Shown: in pieces, positions 32,080 to 43,094 of the stretch | How positions within the stretch are numbered: position 1 is the first letter of the stretch | Layout: the number at the start of each line of letters is the position of its first letter | Assembly (NCBI GenBank): GCA_946894095.1 | Contig: OX335659.1 | Coordinates: forward strand, 3,789,501-3,853,500 | Direction: 5' to 3' | Source of the DNA: Incurvaria masculella | Taxonomy: Eukaryota > Arthropoda > Insecta > Lepidoptera > Incurvariidae | Length of the DNA stretch: 64,000 nucleotides | Notes under the pieces: model-generated | Database searches by the model: none | The model's input: only the letters and a program-made list of their open reading frames with translations | What the model was told of the DNA's origin: nothing | Translations under genes and position numbers: made by a program

Positions 32080-33960
32080 TAGTCTTGGTTTCTGTTACGA
32101 CTATTTATCTCAGCCTGAGAGAACATCGTTTTGGGCTTGCCCTGTGGTTTGAATGAGATTTTACTCGATCGCTACTAAACTTTTGATCATCTTGCCTAAA
32201 AATGTTATCGAAATCGCTCACACCGTTTCTGAGTTCGTACACACATCCTTAAAATATTAACACATAGGCGTTATTAGTTTATAAGCACACATCGTTTTGT
32301 AGATATAGTTCGATAGATGGATAGGTACAAATTCAATTTACACTTTTTGTAGGAAGGAAAAATAAATTAACATTTTATTTCTACTACAATGCAGTTTTCG
32401 TTTTTATCAAAATCAGCCTTATGACTCTTTCGAATGTTTTCGGTTTTTCTCATAGTATTTTTTTATTTATTTATATAGTTATAGTTTGTGATTTAGGCAT
32501 AAAGGCACATTAAAAAAAATTCGCTCTGCATATTAGGAACTTCTTAATGGCTTCGCGAACTTCACCATCCTGCGGTCTTGTTTTGAAAAACTTTATCTCA
32601 GGAAAGAATAAAGATTATCTTGATTACCTTTATTCATTCTCTCGATTAATCTGTCTACTTTACCTGCCTACTAAGTAAGAAGACATAAATCGTGACTCGA
32701 TTGAAGACGAAGTCGTGTGATCTATAAATGATTAACGTTTATCGTTATTCCACAGTCAAAGAGCAAGCCTTATTGATGTTAACCGAAGCGTATATTTGCA
32801 CTGAAACAATGGGAGTGAACGGCCAGCCGTAGGGTCTGATAGGGTGAATGTCCTTGACTAAGTTAACAATGTATCCAAACGTACCGAGTAGCTGAGGATA
32901 TTGTTTGAACTTATGCTTATTAAGATTTTGTGGGTAAATGTAGCATTTCTGGGTGTTCTGGGTGTTCTATGTTTGTATGTATATACCAGTTATATTTATT
33001 AAGATGTACCATCTGTACACTTTAACGTGCTATAAACATTTTTATTATTATTATTATTCGTAATTTTTCTTCAGCTTGACCGATTCTGATGAAATATTGT
33101 ATTACCTTATGGGGCTAACTTGACTGTTTTAGCTATAGTTGGACCCGGTAGGTGGCGCTTTGGTCGAGATCCAGATTTTTTTTAGTGAAAACCCAAAACG
33201 GAATTGATCCGAGCGGAGCTAGACATATAGTCAAAAAAACTCGTTAATAAAACCTAAGTTGTGTATGACCTTTTCGATCTTGCACAGTTCTTTTTAACGT
33301 AATTATAATAAAACGGTTGGTTTTTTTTTTATCACGAAATAGAAAATTTCAACCCAAAATTTGAGACACCCACCGATGACCCCCCAAGAGGAGCATTTTA
33401 TTCCTGGGGGCCCGGCTACCACCACTCTACCGGCGGTCTGCGGCGTAGACTGAGCCGCGCGGCGCGAAGACGGCGCGGCGTCTGCGGTGCCTCCGCGGTC
33501 GCATTGCAAACGGCGGCGCCGGAGGTCTAATGCAAGCGATTGCAATCAAACTGCTCACCCGGCCGTGAGGGCGCCGCGGTGCCAGGGGGGTGAATAAATA
33601 CGTTTGTGTAGAGCTGATTGACGGTAAAGGACGGCTATATTAATCATTCCCCAATCGACCACAGCGTTGGTCTATGACCACAGCGTTGGTCTATGCGGTA
33701 CGTATCGTCATATGCATAGATATGTGATTGTCTAATTTCGTTTTGAACAATCCCCCAAAACGAAATATAATAAAGCGGAGCCCAGTAAAATGCGACCGCG
33801 GCTCCCGACTCACGTCGCATAGTAATTCCTGTTTCGTTACCATTTTGGATCATAGTCTTTAAGCCTTAGTTTTTTATTTCATTTTCATTCACATAACAAC
33901 TGGTAATTCAAGGAGTTTTATTTATTTATTTATTTATTAAGAATTCAACAGCTACTGTAC
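32080..33960. other. Unassigned stretch
   Basis: Mostly AT-rich. A GC-rich patch at about 33400-33590 has shadow frames on the - strand. GATCCGAGCGGAGCTAG at about 33205 resembles a degraded Helitron 3' end. Confidence 0.35.
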
Positions 33961-33984
33961 AGAAATGTTAATAAAGGATGGACA

Positions 33985-34052
33985 TATGTGTGTGTGAGGG
34001 AGGGTGTGTGTGTGTATGTGTGAGAGAGAGGGTGTATGTGTGTGTGTGTCTG
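33985..34052. repeat. TG/GA microsatellite
   Basis: Compound run of TG and GA units. Confidence 0.8.
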
Positions 34053-34059
34053 CTTTACG

Positions 34060-35050
34060 CGTTCTCTTGCCTGAAAACCTTCATCACCTGCGTATCAAAA
34101 ATATGACTTTACAGGAATTCTCTACTAAATAAACGGAGGCCGAAGCGCAGTTTTAGCAGGACACCATGATTCTAGACCATGACGCAACGGTTATCGGACA
34201 CTCCCTCAGAGCCATAGATTGTTGACTGAGCTTTGACTCTTGAAACCATTCGCCTCTTTGCCTCAGGGCATCTTCGCTTGTTTCTTGGAAATGATAAATA
34301 AATACAATATATGTTACTTTGTGTTAAGCGATCCGTCAAAACTGTGTAGAGCGATGAAGCTTACTAAGTATACGCGATATGGGAGCACATAAAACTACTA
34401 GTCTCAACAAAATTGCAGGCTGTTCTGCAATGATATAGTGCATCCATCGCATTTGAACTCAAGCCAAGCTCTACCGATGCCTGAAAATACCCATTGTCGC
34501 TCGGAACGACGGCAAGGCAAGATATTTCGGGTCGATTGCACCTAGTTATCACTTTTAACGTAGCGGTTGACTTTTATTTAGCACTTTCAGTCTTTAGTGG
34601 TTGCGCATTCGTACGGTTAAAATTATGCACGAATATTTAGAGACAAAACGTTGTTTCTTTGAGGTTTCCCGTTTATAAATAGATGTAGAAGCCATACTCA
34701 GGAAAAGCTACATTATCCATACTATAAATATAGTATATATATGGATATAGTATGGTTAATGTAGTATGGTTTATGTAGCTACTCCGTAGCATTTTCACGC
34801 GTACACGATTGAGTCTGGACCTTGAGAAAGGACATAGGCCATCTTTTGCAACGAAAATTCAAATCAAAGGGGATGAAAGTGTGTATGGGGAACTCTTATT
34901 TATTGGAAACTGTGAAATTTACATGCTTGGACATATTCTTTAGTATTAAGTGTATACAATTATGTATTGTACACTTGTAAAATGCTCAATTGAATAAATA
35001 ATTTGAAGTATGAAGTATGAAGTATAAGATAAAATATTAGGTGCAATCCC
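34060..35050. other. Unassigned stretch
   Basis: Contains an AT-rich imperfect repeat with TATAGTATG motifs near 34720-34780 and a GAAGTATGAAGTAT run near 35007-35030. No gene seen. Confidence 0.35.
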
Positions 35051-35057
35051 GACATCA

Positions 35058-35101
35058 GTCCGTAACGACATTCCCGGGCGGAGCCGGGTACCTCAGCTAG
35101 T
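35058..35101 (+). mobile_element. Helitron-type 3' terminus
   Basis: CCCGGGCGGAGCCGGGTACC then TCAGCTAG|T: the same hairpin plus CTAG end as the two Helitrons. The rest of the element is not recognised. Confidence 0.45.
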
Positions 35102-35109
35102 AATATATA

Positions 35110-35850
35110 TACGAGTCGTTTACTCAAATGTAACACGACAAGAAAACATAACACTTGTTACAATATGCTCCAAACAGAAATTATAAAAAAAATCTTAATT
35201 CATTTAATTTAGGCTGGAGTGCACAACATGTACGGTTAATAAAAAAATCTAATTTAACCACAATCACCGGTCTGTGTTAATACTATGTTGCCAAAACCAA
35301 TTTTAATAACAATACCACACGGTCCAGTACGCGGAAATGCCATAATATATAGGGTAGTTTTCCGGTTTTTAATCCGAAATACCAACATAAAAACTTCCTA
35401 AAATTTACACACATCAGTTAACCGTGGAGAATGGAGTAGTTATAGTTGATATTTGGTTATGACGTCATTTGCAGGTGGTGCATGCCGATATTCGGTAATC
35501 GGAGATTTGACAGCGGTTTAATTATTGTTGCTACTACAGCCTTAGTTAATTATCTAAAGGTTTCAAAATAGGCGATATAATTAAGCTTATACTGTGTTTC
35601 CCAACTGAATGGCGTAGGCATGTTTCGGCTGAAGTAATATTTGAGGAGTCATTGTGAAACCTGCAAATTTAGAGATATAATTGAAATCAAAGACTGCTTT
35701 CATTCCCGAATCGAAGATTCCGCTTGCCGCGAGACAAGTTCACACACACGGCTTGTCTCAACCGCGACATTAGTCACAATCGAACGGCCGCGCGGGTCCA
35801 TTTTGTCCTCTAACGAACCGTCGCCAGCCACTTCCGCCCGAGACGCCGCC
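35110..35850. other. Unassigned stretch
   Basis: No feature recognised. Confidence 0.3.
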
Positions 35851-35854
35851 CACC

Positions 35855-36620
35855 AGAGTGTGAAAGGATGGAAGTGGCGATGAAACTCATTCCTACGGCG
35901 GCAGCGTAGCAACGAGTTAGTGGAACCTTTAGGCAGTTCGCTTACGACTGATGTTCTCGAACACGTAAGAAACTCACAGGACGTCATTAGTGCAATGAAC
36001 ATTCGATCTTGCGAGTCCCGAATTAGTATGCGAACTAATTTCAGTTTCCACTTACTCGTGGCTAGGCTGCGGGCGTACGAATGAGTTGCGATCGCTACTC
36101 CCGTTTCCATGCTCGCTGGACTAAATGTACTCTCTACTCTTGTTTTTGAACACGTAAGAACTTCGTAAACGAATTCTGACTACAGTCATTTGTTGCGAGC
36201 ATGGAATGACGGGAAAAGCGATAGGAACTCATTCGTATGGCAGCAGAGTTCTGCGTAGCCACAAGTTAGTAGACGACGTCTACTGTTGTCAACGAGAAAA
36301 ACGGGTAGGTTATTTTCTCGTTGACTGTAGTTAATTCGCTTACGAATTCGGGACGCGCAACATCGGGTGTTCGTTACGCTTAATCGCGTCCAGTCAAGTT
36401 CTTATACGTGTAGTTGGAACCCGAGCAAAATCAGTAACAAGCAAATTCGTAAGCGGACTCACTCACCCGCCCTGCCATTGTATATTAAAGTGGCTATGCT
36501 GACCCCTCCCCCTTTCCATACAAACCTCGATGATCACTGATATCTACTAACTCGTGGCTACGCTGCCGCCATGTGAATTAGGTCCGATCGCCACGCTCAT
36601 CCTTTCATGCTCGCTGCCCA
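35855..36620. mobile_element. Complex of nested inverted repeats (foldback)
   Basis: AAAGGATGGAAGTGGCGATG ... GGCGGCAGCGTAGCAACGAG (35863-35915) is mirrored at about 36545-36607 (CTCGTGGCTACGCTGCCGCC ... ATCGCCACGCTCATCCTTTC). An inner pair (36055-36115 and 36190-36270) carries related sequence. Motifs of the TTCGTAAGCG type recur inside. The overlapping frames at 35641-36110 are shadows of the repeats. Confidence 0.6.
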
Positions 36621-37428
36621 CGCGCCGCCCGCGCCACCGCCGCCGCCCACGTAACGCTAATGCCGCCTACGCGAGCCGACTCGGAACGCGCGCGCTCGGA
36701 GGCCGCGTTGCCTGCGACATGTCGCCGACTTATCACTCCCGCTCTTTGAGACACCATTTTCGTTCGAGCTCTCGGACGGTGTGCTTTGCATTCTCGTTCA
36801 CGTTTATATACGCACTGATTGTCTGAATTGAATTTTTTGTAATCATTTCATGTATAGATATTATTTATTTACTATCTTATGAAGTAATTGAACGCAAAAA
36901 TTAAATGATTAATTTCTTTTTTTAGATTTGGAACTGTTGCCAGCCTGGGCCTGGGAAAACCTAACCTAGGAGTCTTTAATAGTAATTTAAACAAGCCAGA
37001 TAGGTCAGCGATAGAAAATCACAGCCTGGGTGGCCACCGGTTTCTCATTAAAAAACATATTTTGTTCATTGTACTTTACCTTAAAGAATTCTCAAACATT
37101 TTGATCATACATTTTAATTATTTTTGGCCATTAACTGCCTCCGACTGAAACGGCAAACTTTTCAATCCACGCTCGGGAAGACATATAGGCTGGCACCAAT
37201 CTGTGCTGGCTCCCAAATCTCCAGTATGGTACCGAAAATGTACGTTTGGCACGCTCACTTCTCGATGCACATAATGCATCTCTCCATTTCCTGTCTACGC
37301 GACTGCATCGGCTGGTGCAATAGCTTCTGCACTTCTTTATCTCCACTTAACCACCGGAAGTGTCGTCCGGTACTAGCTGTCCGCTAGTACCGGCTGACTC
37401 GACGAGGGCTTAACTTAGGGGCAATCTT
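36621..37428. other. Unassigned stretch, GC-rich to 36790
   Basis: A 71-codon - strand frame at 37131-37346 has the feel of a decayed LINE, but I cannot name it. The rest is AT-rich. Confidence 0.3.
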
Positions 37429-37429
37429 T

Positions 37430-37757
37430 TTAGGGTTCCGTACCCAAAGGGTGCCAACGGAACCCTATTACTAAGCCTCCGCCGTCCGTCCGTCCCACCG
37501 TCCGTCCGTCCGTCCGTCCGTCCGTCCGTCCGTCCGTCCGTCCGTCCGTCACAGGGCTGTATCTCATGAACCGTAATAGGTAGGCAGCTGAAATTTTCAC
37601 AGAGTGCGTATTTATTTTGCCGCTATAACAAAAAATAGGTAAAATAAAAAAAATAAAAAAATTGAAGGTATGTGAAAATCACATACGTGATTTTTTTGTG
37701 TTAAATCTTGAACGATGGTACGGAACGCGTCCGACTCGCACTTAGCCGGTTTTTTAA
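37430..37757 (-). mobile_element. (GTCY)n MITE with a long CCGT array
   Basis: Usual ends (TTAGGGTTCCGTACCCAAAG, CGCACTTAGCCGGTTTTTT). The CCGT array at about 37484-37548 is the longest of the copies here. Confidence 0.8.
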
Positions 37758-37894
37758 ATAAATATACATTTACGTACCAAGCAAGTATCTATGTAATTAA
37801 TCTTAAAAACTGTGTCAGTAGGAGGCATTAATTAGGGCAGTAGAGACTGTAAGAGTATTTCAAATCTTTTTAAAAGTTTTCATATATTATATTT

Positions 37895-38220
37895 AAGAAG
37901 CATGGTGGTAACGGTTCGTATCCTAGCGGTTTTGAGTCGCGCTTCTCAATCAGGAGGTGTGGGTTAGATACCCGGTGACTGCGCCACTGTTTTTCTCCTT
38001 TAGAGTTTGATAAGTACATTACATGGAATGTGACATGTATGTATGTATAATCGACTGTGAAGCAAGGACACATTAATTGAAGAAAGAGGCCAGTAAAAAG
38101 AACTAATTTACGAATATACTGCCAGGCTGGACCCGAACCAGCAAAACACACCATTCGCGGGTATTGCGTCTACCAATTTCGCCACCGGCTGTGTACCCAT
38201 AATTTGGAATTCTCCTACAG
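37895..38220. mobile_element. SINE block with tRNA-like sequences at both ends
   Basis: On the + strand a tRNA-like head (ATCCTAGCGG as A box, GGGTTAGATACCCGG as B box) leads into GCCACTGTTTTTCTCCTTTA, which matches the tRNA-SINE body. At the far end, on the - strand (38195-38122), a second tRNA-like cloverleaf reads GGTGGCGAAATTGGTAGACG, with a perfect T-arm (GCTGG/CCAGC, loop TTCGGGT). The joining sequence (AATTAATGTGTCCTTGCTTC on the - strand) recurs at 25385-25470, 38340-38420 and 41560-41620. Confidence 0.55.
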
Positions 38221-38334
38221 TCCCTCCTCCCGTAATGAATGCCTCCTACTAACACAGTGTTTAAGATTATACCTACATACACTTATATAACGCTTCATCT
38301 GCGTTGCGGACATTGACTGCAAAGATTGAACATT

Positions 38335-38440
38335 CAAACATATTGCCGTCATCACCAAAATGTGTCCTTGCTTCACGTTCGATTATACATGCATACATGT
38401 CACATTCCTTGGAATAAGCGACGTACCTGTTTAGTACGAA
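38335..38440 (-). repeat. Fragment of the AATGTGTCCTTGCTTC SINE body
   Basis: AATGTGTCCTTGCTTCACGT then GATTATACATGCATACATGT, matching the block at 37895-38220. Confidence 0.5.
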
Positions 38441-38629
38441 AAAGTATATTTACTTAAGTGCATTACATATTATTATGTGCCACTAATTATGTGTGTATCA
38501 ATGTGTGTATCAAGGCGGATTTACGACCACGGCGAGCCTATACTAGCTGTCACCTCAGTCGTCTGCTGCGTTCGAACGTGGCGTGCGATCCTTGACAACG
38601 GGCTGAATGATTAGCTCGAAACGTCGGAG

Positions 38630-38682
38630 CATGTCTCTTCCCGCCGCGTGAAAAGCCGTAACATTTTTCAAACATATCTTAG
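38630..38682. mobile_element. Half copy of the 34-bp-TIR MITE
   Basis: CCCGCCGCGTGAAAAGCCGT then TTTTTCAAACAT equals one end of 19318-19432. Confidence 0.5.
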
Positions 38683-38832
38683 ACCCTGGCGCGTCGCCCC
38701 TCCCTGTCGCCGTTCAGTCTGCACCACTGAAGTTACCAAATCATTTCTTTTATTGGATGTAGATGCAATCATGTTGCAATCGTGTCATGTGGTGCGTTAC
38801 GTTTGGAATTCCTTTTCTTGTGTAATTCCTTT

Positions 38833-38990
38833 TTTATGTAACTGGACATGCATTGCCAATACCAAATCCACCGTCAAGATATAAGCCCATCATTCGCAAA
38901 AAATTAGGTGCTATGCCAGGATCGTCCGTTTATGAGTACGGCTACATTGAACTTAGAATACACGAACAAATTTTCATTGCCGTTTCGAAT
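38833..38990 (-). mobile_element. SINE body fragment
   Basis: ATGTAACTGGACATGCATTG ... AGGTGCTATGCCAGGATCGT ... TACATTGAACTTAG. Confidence 0.55.
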
Positions 38991-39225
38991 ATCATTTCTA
39001 CTGGATACACCTGATATATTATTATAATTTTTAATTTGTATTTATGTTGACGTGATATATGATTACCAAAATGACGTTGGCTGTATACACCCGAAACATA
39101 GTAATTAGGATAATTTTGTATGAGTATATATCCCAATTTTGTGAAACCTTGTATGTGGAATGTATTGACCTTGTATTGTCAGCGGTAGTATTGAAAATGG
39201 GGCAACTAAATGTATGTTTAATATG

Positions 39226-39500
39226 TTTTTATGCAACCTGACATGGATGGCTAGTACCACACAACTATCGTGATGATATCAGCCCAATACACCACATTCC
39301 CGAAGGAATTAGGTGCCATGCCAGGACCTTCCCTTGATGAGCACGGCTACATTGAACTAGATGGAAAACACGGACAAATTTTCATTGCCGCTTCGACTAT
39401 ATTTTCATCCAATGCGATAGTACCAACACGGACGGGCTTAAACCCTACCACCTAGTAGGGGAGAGGGACCTACAGTTTTACATGGTTTCCGAACCATGGA
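39226..39500 (-). mobile_element. tRNA-SINE, headless copy
   Basis: From ATGCAACCTGACATGGATGG to GGTTTCCGAACCATGG, i.e. tail through mid-body; tRNA head lost. Confidence 0.68.
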
Positions 39501-39850
39501 AATATCGTTGTTATTTATACCTCGGTCTCGATTGACAGGTCGAGATAGTAATGGGTTGGGAACCAGACAAATCGATTACAAAATCAATTCAGCAATTATG
39601 TCGATAAACTGGTCCACCAGTGTGAAAACGATCTCACCAGCCCCCATATCTCCCGCAAACATAATTATAAAGTCGTGTGCACACAGAGCCCACCGGCAGG
39701 ACTTCCGCGCGCGTGAAATTGTAATTGAATCTTAACACGAGACGTGTCATGTTCCGGTCGCACGAGCTGTCTCTAATGCCGCTCTTTGTGGCCACAACGT
39801 AGGCAACCGTGATTTGCACCTTGAAAACATTCGTTTGGTTATCTTTTGGA
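39501..39850. other. Unassigned stretch with a 79-codon frame
   Basis: A 79-codon frame at 39496-39735 (+) shows no domain I recognise. It is not supported as a gene. Confidence 0.25.
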
Positions 39851-39854
39851 CGTA

Positions 39855-40045
39855 AACAAAAAAAAATACAAAAAAAGCGACTTCAAAGAAAAAGTATTCC
39901 GAAACCAATTAACATGCACTAAAAAGTAAAAAATATAATCGCCATTTTTGTAGTTACGATTTGTGTAATTTTTTGAGTCGGCGTCAGCGGGCACGCGCTG
40001 CGCCAGTCAAGAGAACCTTGGCTACCTTGGCTGACACCGACAATT
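39855..40045. mobile_element. Diverged copy of the CGACTTCAAAGAAAAAG foldback, one arm
   Basis: GCGACTTCAAAGAAAAAGTA, ACTAAAAAGTAAAAAATA, TTTTTTGAGTCGGCGTCAGC and GGCACGCGCTGCGCCAGTCA match the left arm and centre of 46757-47011. The right arm is missing. Confidence 0.6.
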
Positions 40046-40150
40046 CAACTGTCAGTGTTTTCCATCAAGTTCAAAATCGTTGCAGCTAGAGTGTGGTGGG
40101 CTAATAGCATGGCAGGACTTGATTTAATAGATTGCTTGTGTGTACACAGA

Positions 40151-40543
40151 GCGGCTCGTAGCCTAGTGTTTGAGCGGCTCGTTGCCTAGTGGCGCGGAAA
40201 CTGGCCTAGCGTACCAGAGATCTGGGTTCAATTCCGACATGCATCACTTGCTTTCTCTGTCCGAGTCCGATGAGTGCAATTCGTCACGAATGCGAGCTGT
40301 TCCATGTTTCGAAATCCATGTAAAACTGTAGGTCCACTTTCCCTACTAGGTGGTAGGGTTTAAGCCCGCCCGGGTTGGTACCATCGCATTGGATAAAAAA
40401 ATGTCCTTGTTTTCCATCCAGTTCAATGTAGCCGTGCTCATAAATGGGCATGGTACCTAATTCCTTCGGGAATGTGATGTATTGGGCTAATATCATAAGG
40501 GTAGTTGTGTGGTATTAGCCATCAATGAGGTCGCATAAAAAAA
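40151..40543 (+). mobile_element. tRNA-SINE, full copy with duplicated head start
   Basis: GCGGCTCGTAGCCTAGTG is followed by TTTGA and then GCGGCTCGTTGCCTAGTGGC, so the A-box region is present twice. The rest of the body and the A-tail are as in 31663-32068. Confidence 0.75.
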
Positions 40544-40909
40544 GCATGTCATTTAAATAGAATAACGTTGAAATATATATTTTGGAAAATATAAAGCAGG
40601 AAAAAAGGTCTCCATGTGCGAATGAGCAGCCCGAAGTTATTATGTAAGTCTTTAATAATGGTTAGGCGTGTATAGAGCCGACAGCGAAGGTATAAAAAAT
40701 TGGTAAGTTGAGACAGACGAACAACGATAATGTATATCCATTCTTCTACGACGACGGCGAAATATGCTCAGCCAGTATTTCTGTTAGCCTAGGAGACACC
40801 AGCCAAGGAGCTTACGTTATCTGAAATTTTACTCAGGTCGCGTCGAAGGGAAAATGTTCAATAAATAATCGCCGTTTGATTCTGACGTGGTAGTAAATGC
40901 AGACATACG

Positions 40910-41290
40910 GACAAAGATCATTCAATGCGATGTTACCAACCCTGGCAGGATCAAATCTGTCCTCTAGTAAGTAACAACGAGCACACACGACGGATCCAGG
41001 GACCTTCAGTGTTAAATGAATCCGAACCAGAAACAATAAAACCATCAGTCGGCATAACGCCATGCTCGTCACGATATTAGCCCAATACACCGCATTCCTG
41101 AAGGAATTGGGTGCCATGCCATGACCATTTATTTTTTAGCACAGCTATATTGAGCAGTTCTACGTCGATTCGAAACCATGGAACAGCTCACATTCGTAAC
41201 CAAATGCACGTATCCAAATCAGAGTGAGAAAGAAAGCGGTGCACGAACGATGCAGGGATGTGAACTCAGACCTCTGATATGGGAGGCAAG
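40910..41290 (-). mobile_element. SINE fragments, rearranged
   Basis: Two pieces: 40910-41033 (AATGCGATGTTACCAACC ... GAATCCGAACCAG) and 41085-41280 (CAATACACCGCATTCCTGAA ... ATGGAACAGCTCACATTCGT). They are out of the normal order, indicating two insertions or a rearrangement. Confidence 0.55.
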
Positions 41291-41319
41291 TCCATATTTA
41301 TTAAAGACAGAGCCCAGTA

Positions 41320-41630
41320 AAAATAACCACTTTACGAATATACTGCAACGCTGGACCCGAACCAGCAAAACACATCATTCGCGGGTATTGCGTCTACCAA
41401 TTTCGCTGAATTTTCGGAAAATTTCAAATTATGGGCTGCATACTCATAATTTGGAACTCTCCTACAGTCTCTCCTCCCGTAATCAATGCCAATTACTAAC
41501 ACAGTGTTTAAGATTATACCTATATACATTTACTTAACGCTTCATCTGCGTTGCTCTTACTTCAATTAATGTGTCCTTGCTTCTCGGTTGATTATGCTTG
41601 TAACATTATACATGTAACATTTCTTGGAAT
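41320..41630 (-). mobile_element. tRNA-like SINE, third copy
   Basis: Contains the same T-arm (GCTGGACCCGAACCAGC) and GCGTCTACCAATTTCGC, broken at about 41407 by unrelated sequence. The AATTAATGTGTCCTTGCTTC body lies at about 41563. Confidence 0.5.
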
Positions 41631-41639
41631 ACCTACTCA

Positions 41640-42124
41640 GTATGAAAAAGTATACTTAAGTTCACATTTGTCGAAATGCAGCAATTTTATATGCGTTTAC
41701 TTAGTAGCATTGGTCACGAAAAATATAATTACCAACGTAACTATGCTCGCGGGCTACAGCAGTAGTACCTAGTGTCAAAAAGTGCGCACTCAAGGCGAAC
41801 TGTCTATGATTTAATGCTTACCCCCGAGCAGCAATCGTGTGTGCTCACTGTGAACTTGGAAGCAAGTTTCTCCATTGAGTCGACCAACTAGTTCGTGGAA
41901 ATGTTACGTTTGTGCTTTTCATTTCGCCGTAATAGATTGAAAGGTTGTTGTGAGTCTTCTTTTCGCTTTTGTCGGCTTAGATACGCCTTCGTATGATTAA
42001 TTTATCGTCAACCTTGTTGTTTGTGCAGTACCTGATAATATTGAGTCATTATTCATGGAAATCTGCTCTGATGTCGCTGTATTTATCGGTCTTCAGGTAG
42101 GCTTAACCGTAATTTTAATTGCAA
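41640..42124. other. Unassigned stretch
   Basis: No feature recognised. Confidence 0.3.
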
Positions 42125-42125
42125 A

Positions 42126-42388
42126 AAACCGGCCAAGTGCGAGTCGGACTCGCACACGAAGGGTTCCGTAGCAGAAGATTTAAAAAAAAAACACGTTACA
42201 TTATTTTATAATGTTACCTATTTTTTGTGCGGCAAAATAAATACATAATCTGTGAAAATTTCAGCTTCCTACCTGTTACGGTTCATGAGATACAGCCCTG
42301 TGACAGACGGACGGACGGACGGACGGACAGCGGAGGCTTAGTAATAGGGTGCCGTTTTCACCCTTTGGGTGCGGAACCCTAAAAAACG
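42126..42388 (+). mobile_element. (GTCY)n MITE, + orientation
   Basis: AACCGGCCAAGTGCGAGTCG to GGTGCGGAACCCTAAAAAAC, GGAC run at about 42307-42330. Confidence 0.8.
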
Positions 42389-42867
42389 ACTGAATAATTC
42401 TGAATTTGCTACATTTGGACTACTGAGAGAAGCTGGGATAGCTCACGTTCTAGTCACCTCTTTGGAAGTTTTTTTCCTTAGAATTAAATACGGGAGATTT
42501 AGGGCAGTTAATAAATGCTCAACTTACTACATATGAGCGGTCGGCCTCAAGCCAATTTAGATAAATCTGCAGTTACAGTATGGTTATGAAATAAATTCGT
42601 CAATAAAATCCAGCATGGATACCTTTCATATAACGAGAAATATGTAGAGAATTCTACATTTTTTTCTTGCAGCAAAGCCAGGTATCGAATATTGAAAATA
42701 AATGCTTAAAAGCATTTAATTTTAAGAAATAGATTGGATTGGATCACAGCTCCACCCAAATGACCATGTTCAAGACTATATGGTCCAAATAATTGCGCGT
42801 TTTTTAGTTCAATTTAATGTAGCCCTGCTCATAAAAAAATATCACATACATAATAATGAGCCGATTA

Positions 42868-43089
42868 AGGGCTGATTTTTCAATAGTCTGATAAACAGCC
42901 AGATAACTATTCGACGGATTTATTTACTCTTCTGCTTATCCATCCGATATAGTAAGTCCATATGATTATTTGTAAAATTATAGCCAGATAATTGTGACAG
43001 AAGATATAATCCTCCGGCAATGACTTTTTCCTTTTGACAAACGCGAGTCAGTCCGATAAGTGCTATCTGAGGATGGAAAAATCGGCCTT
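42868..43089. mobile_element. Short MITE with TA target duplication
   Basis: AGGGCTGATTTTTCA and GGAAAAATCGGCCTT are inverted ends, each flanked by TA (42866-42867, 43090-43091), as for Tc1/mariner-type insertion. 222 bp, no coding. Confidence 0.65.
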
Positions 43090-43094
43090 TATAA

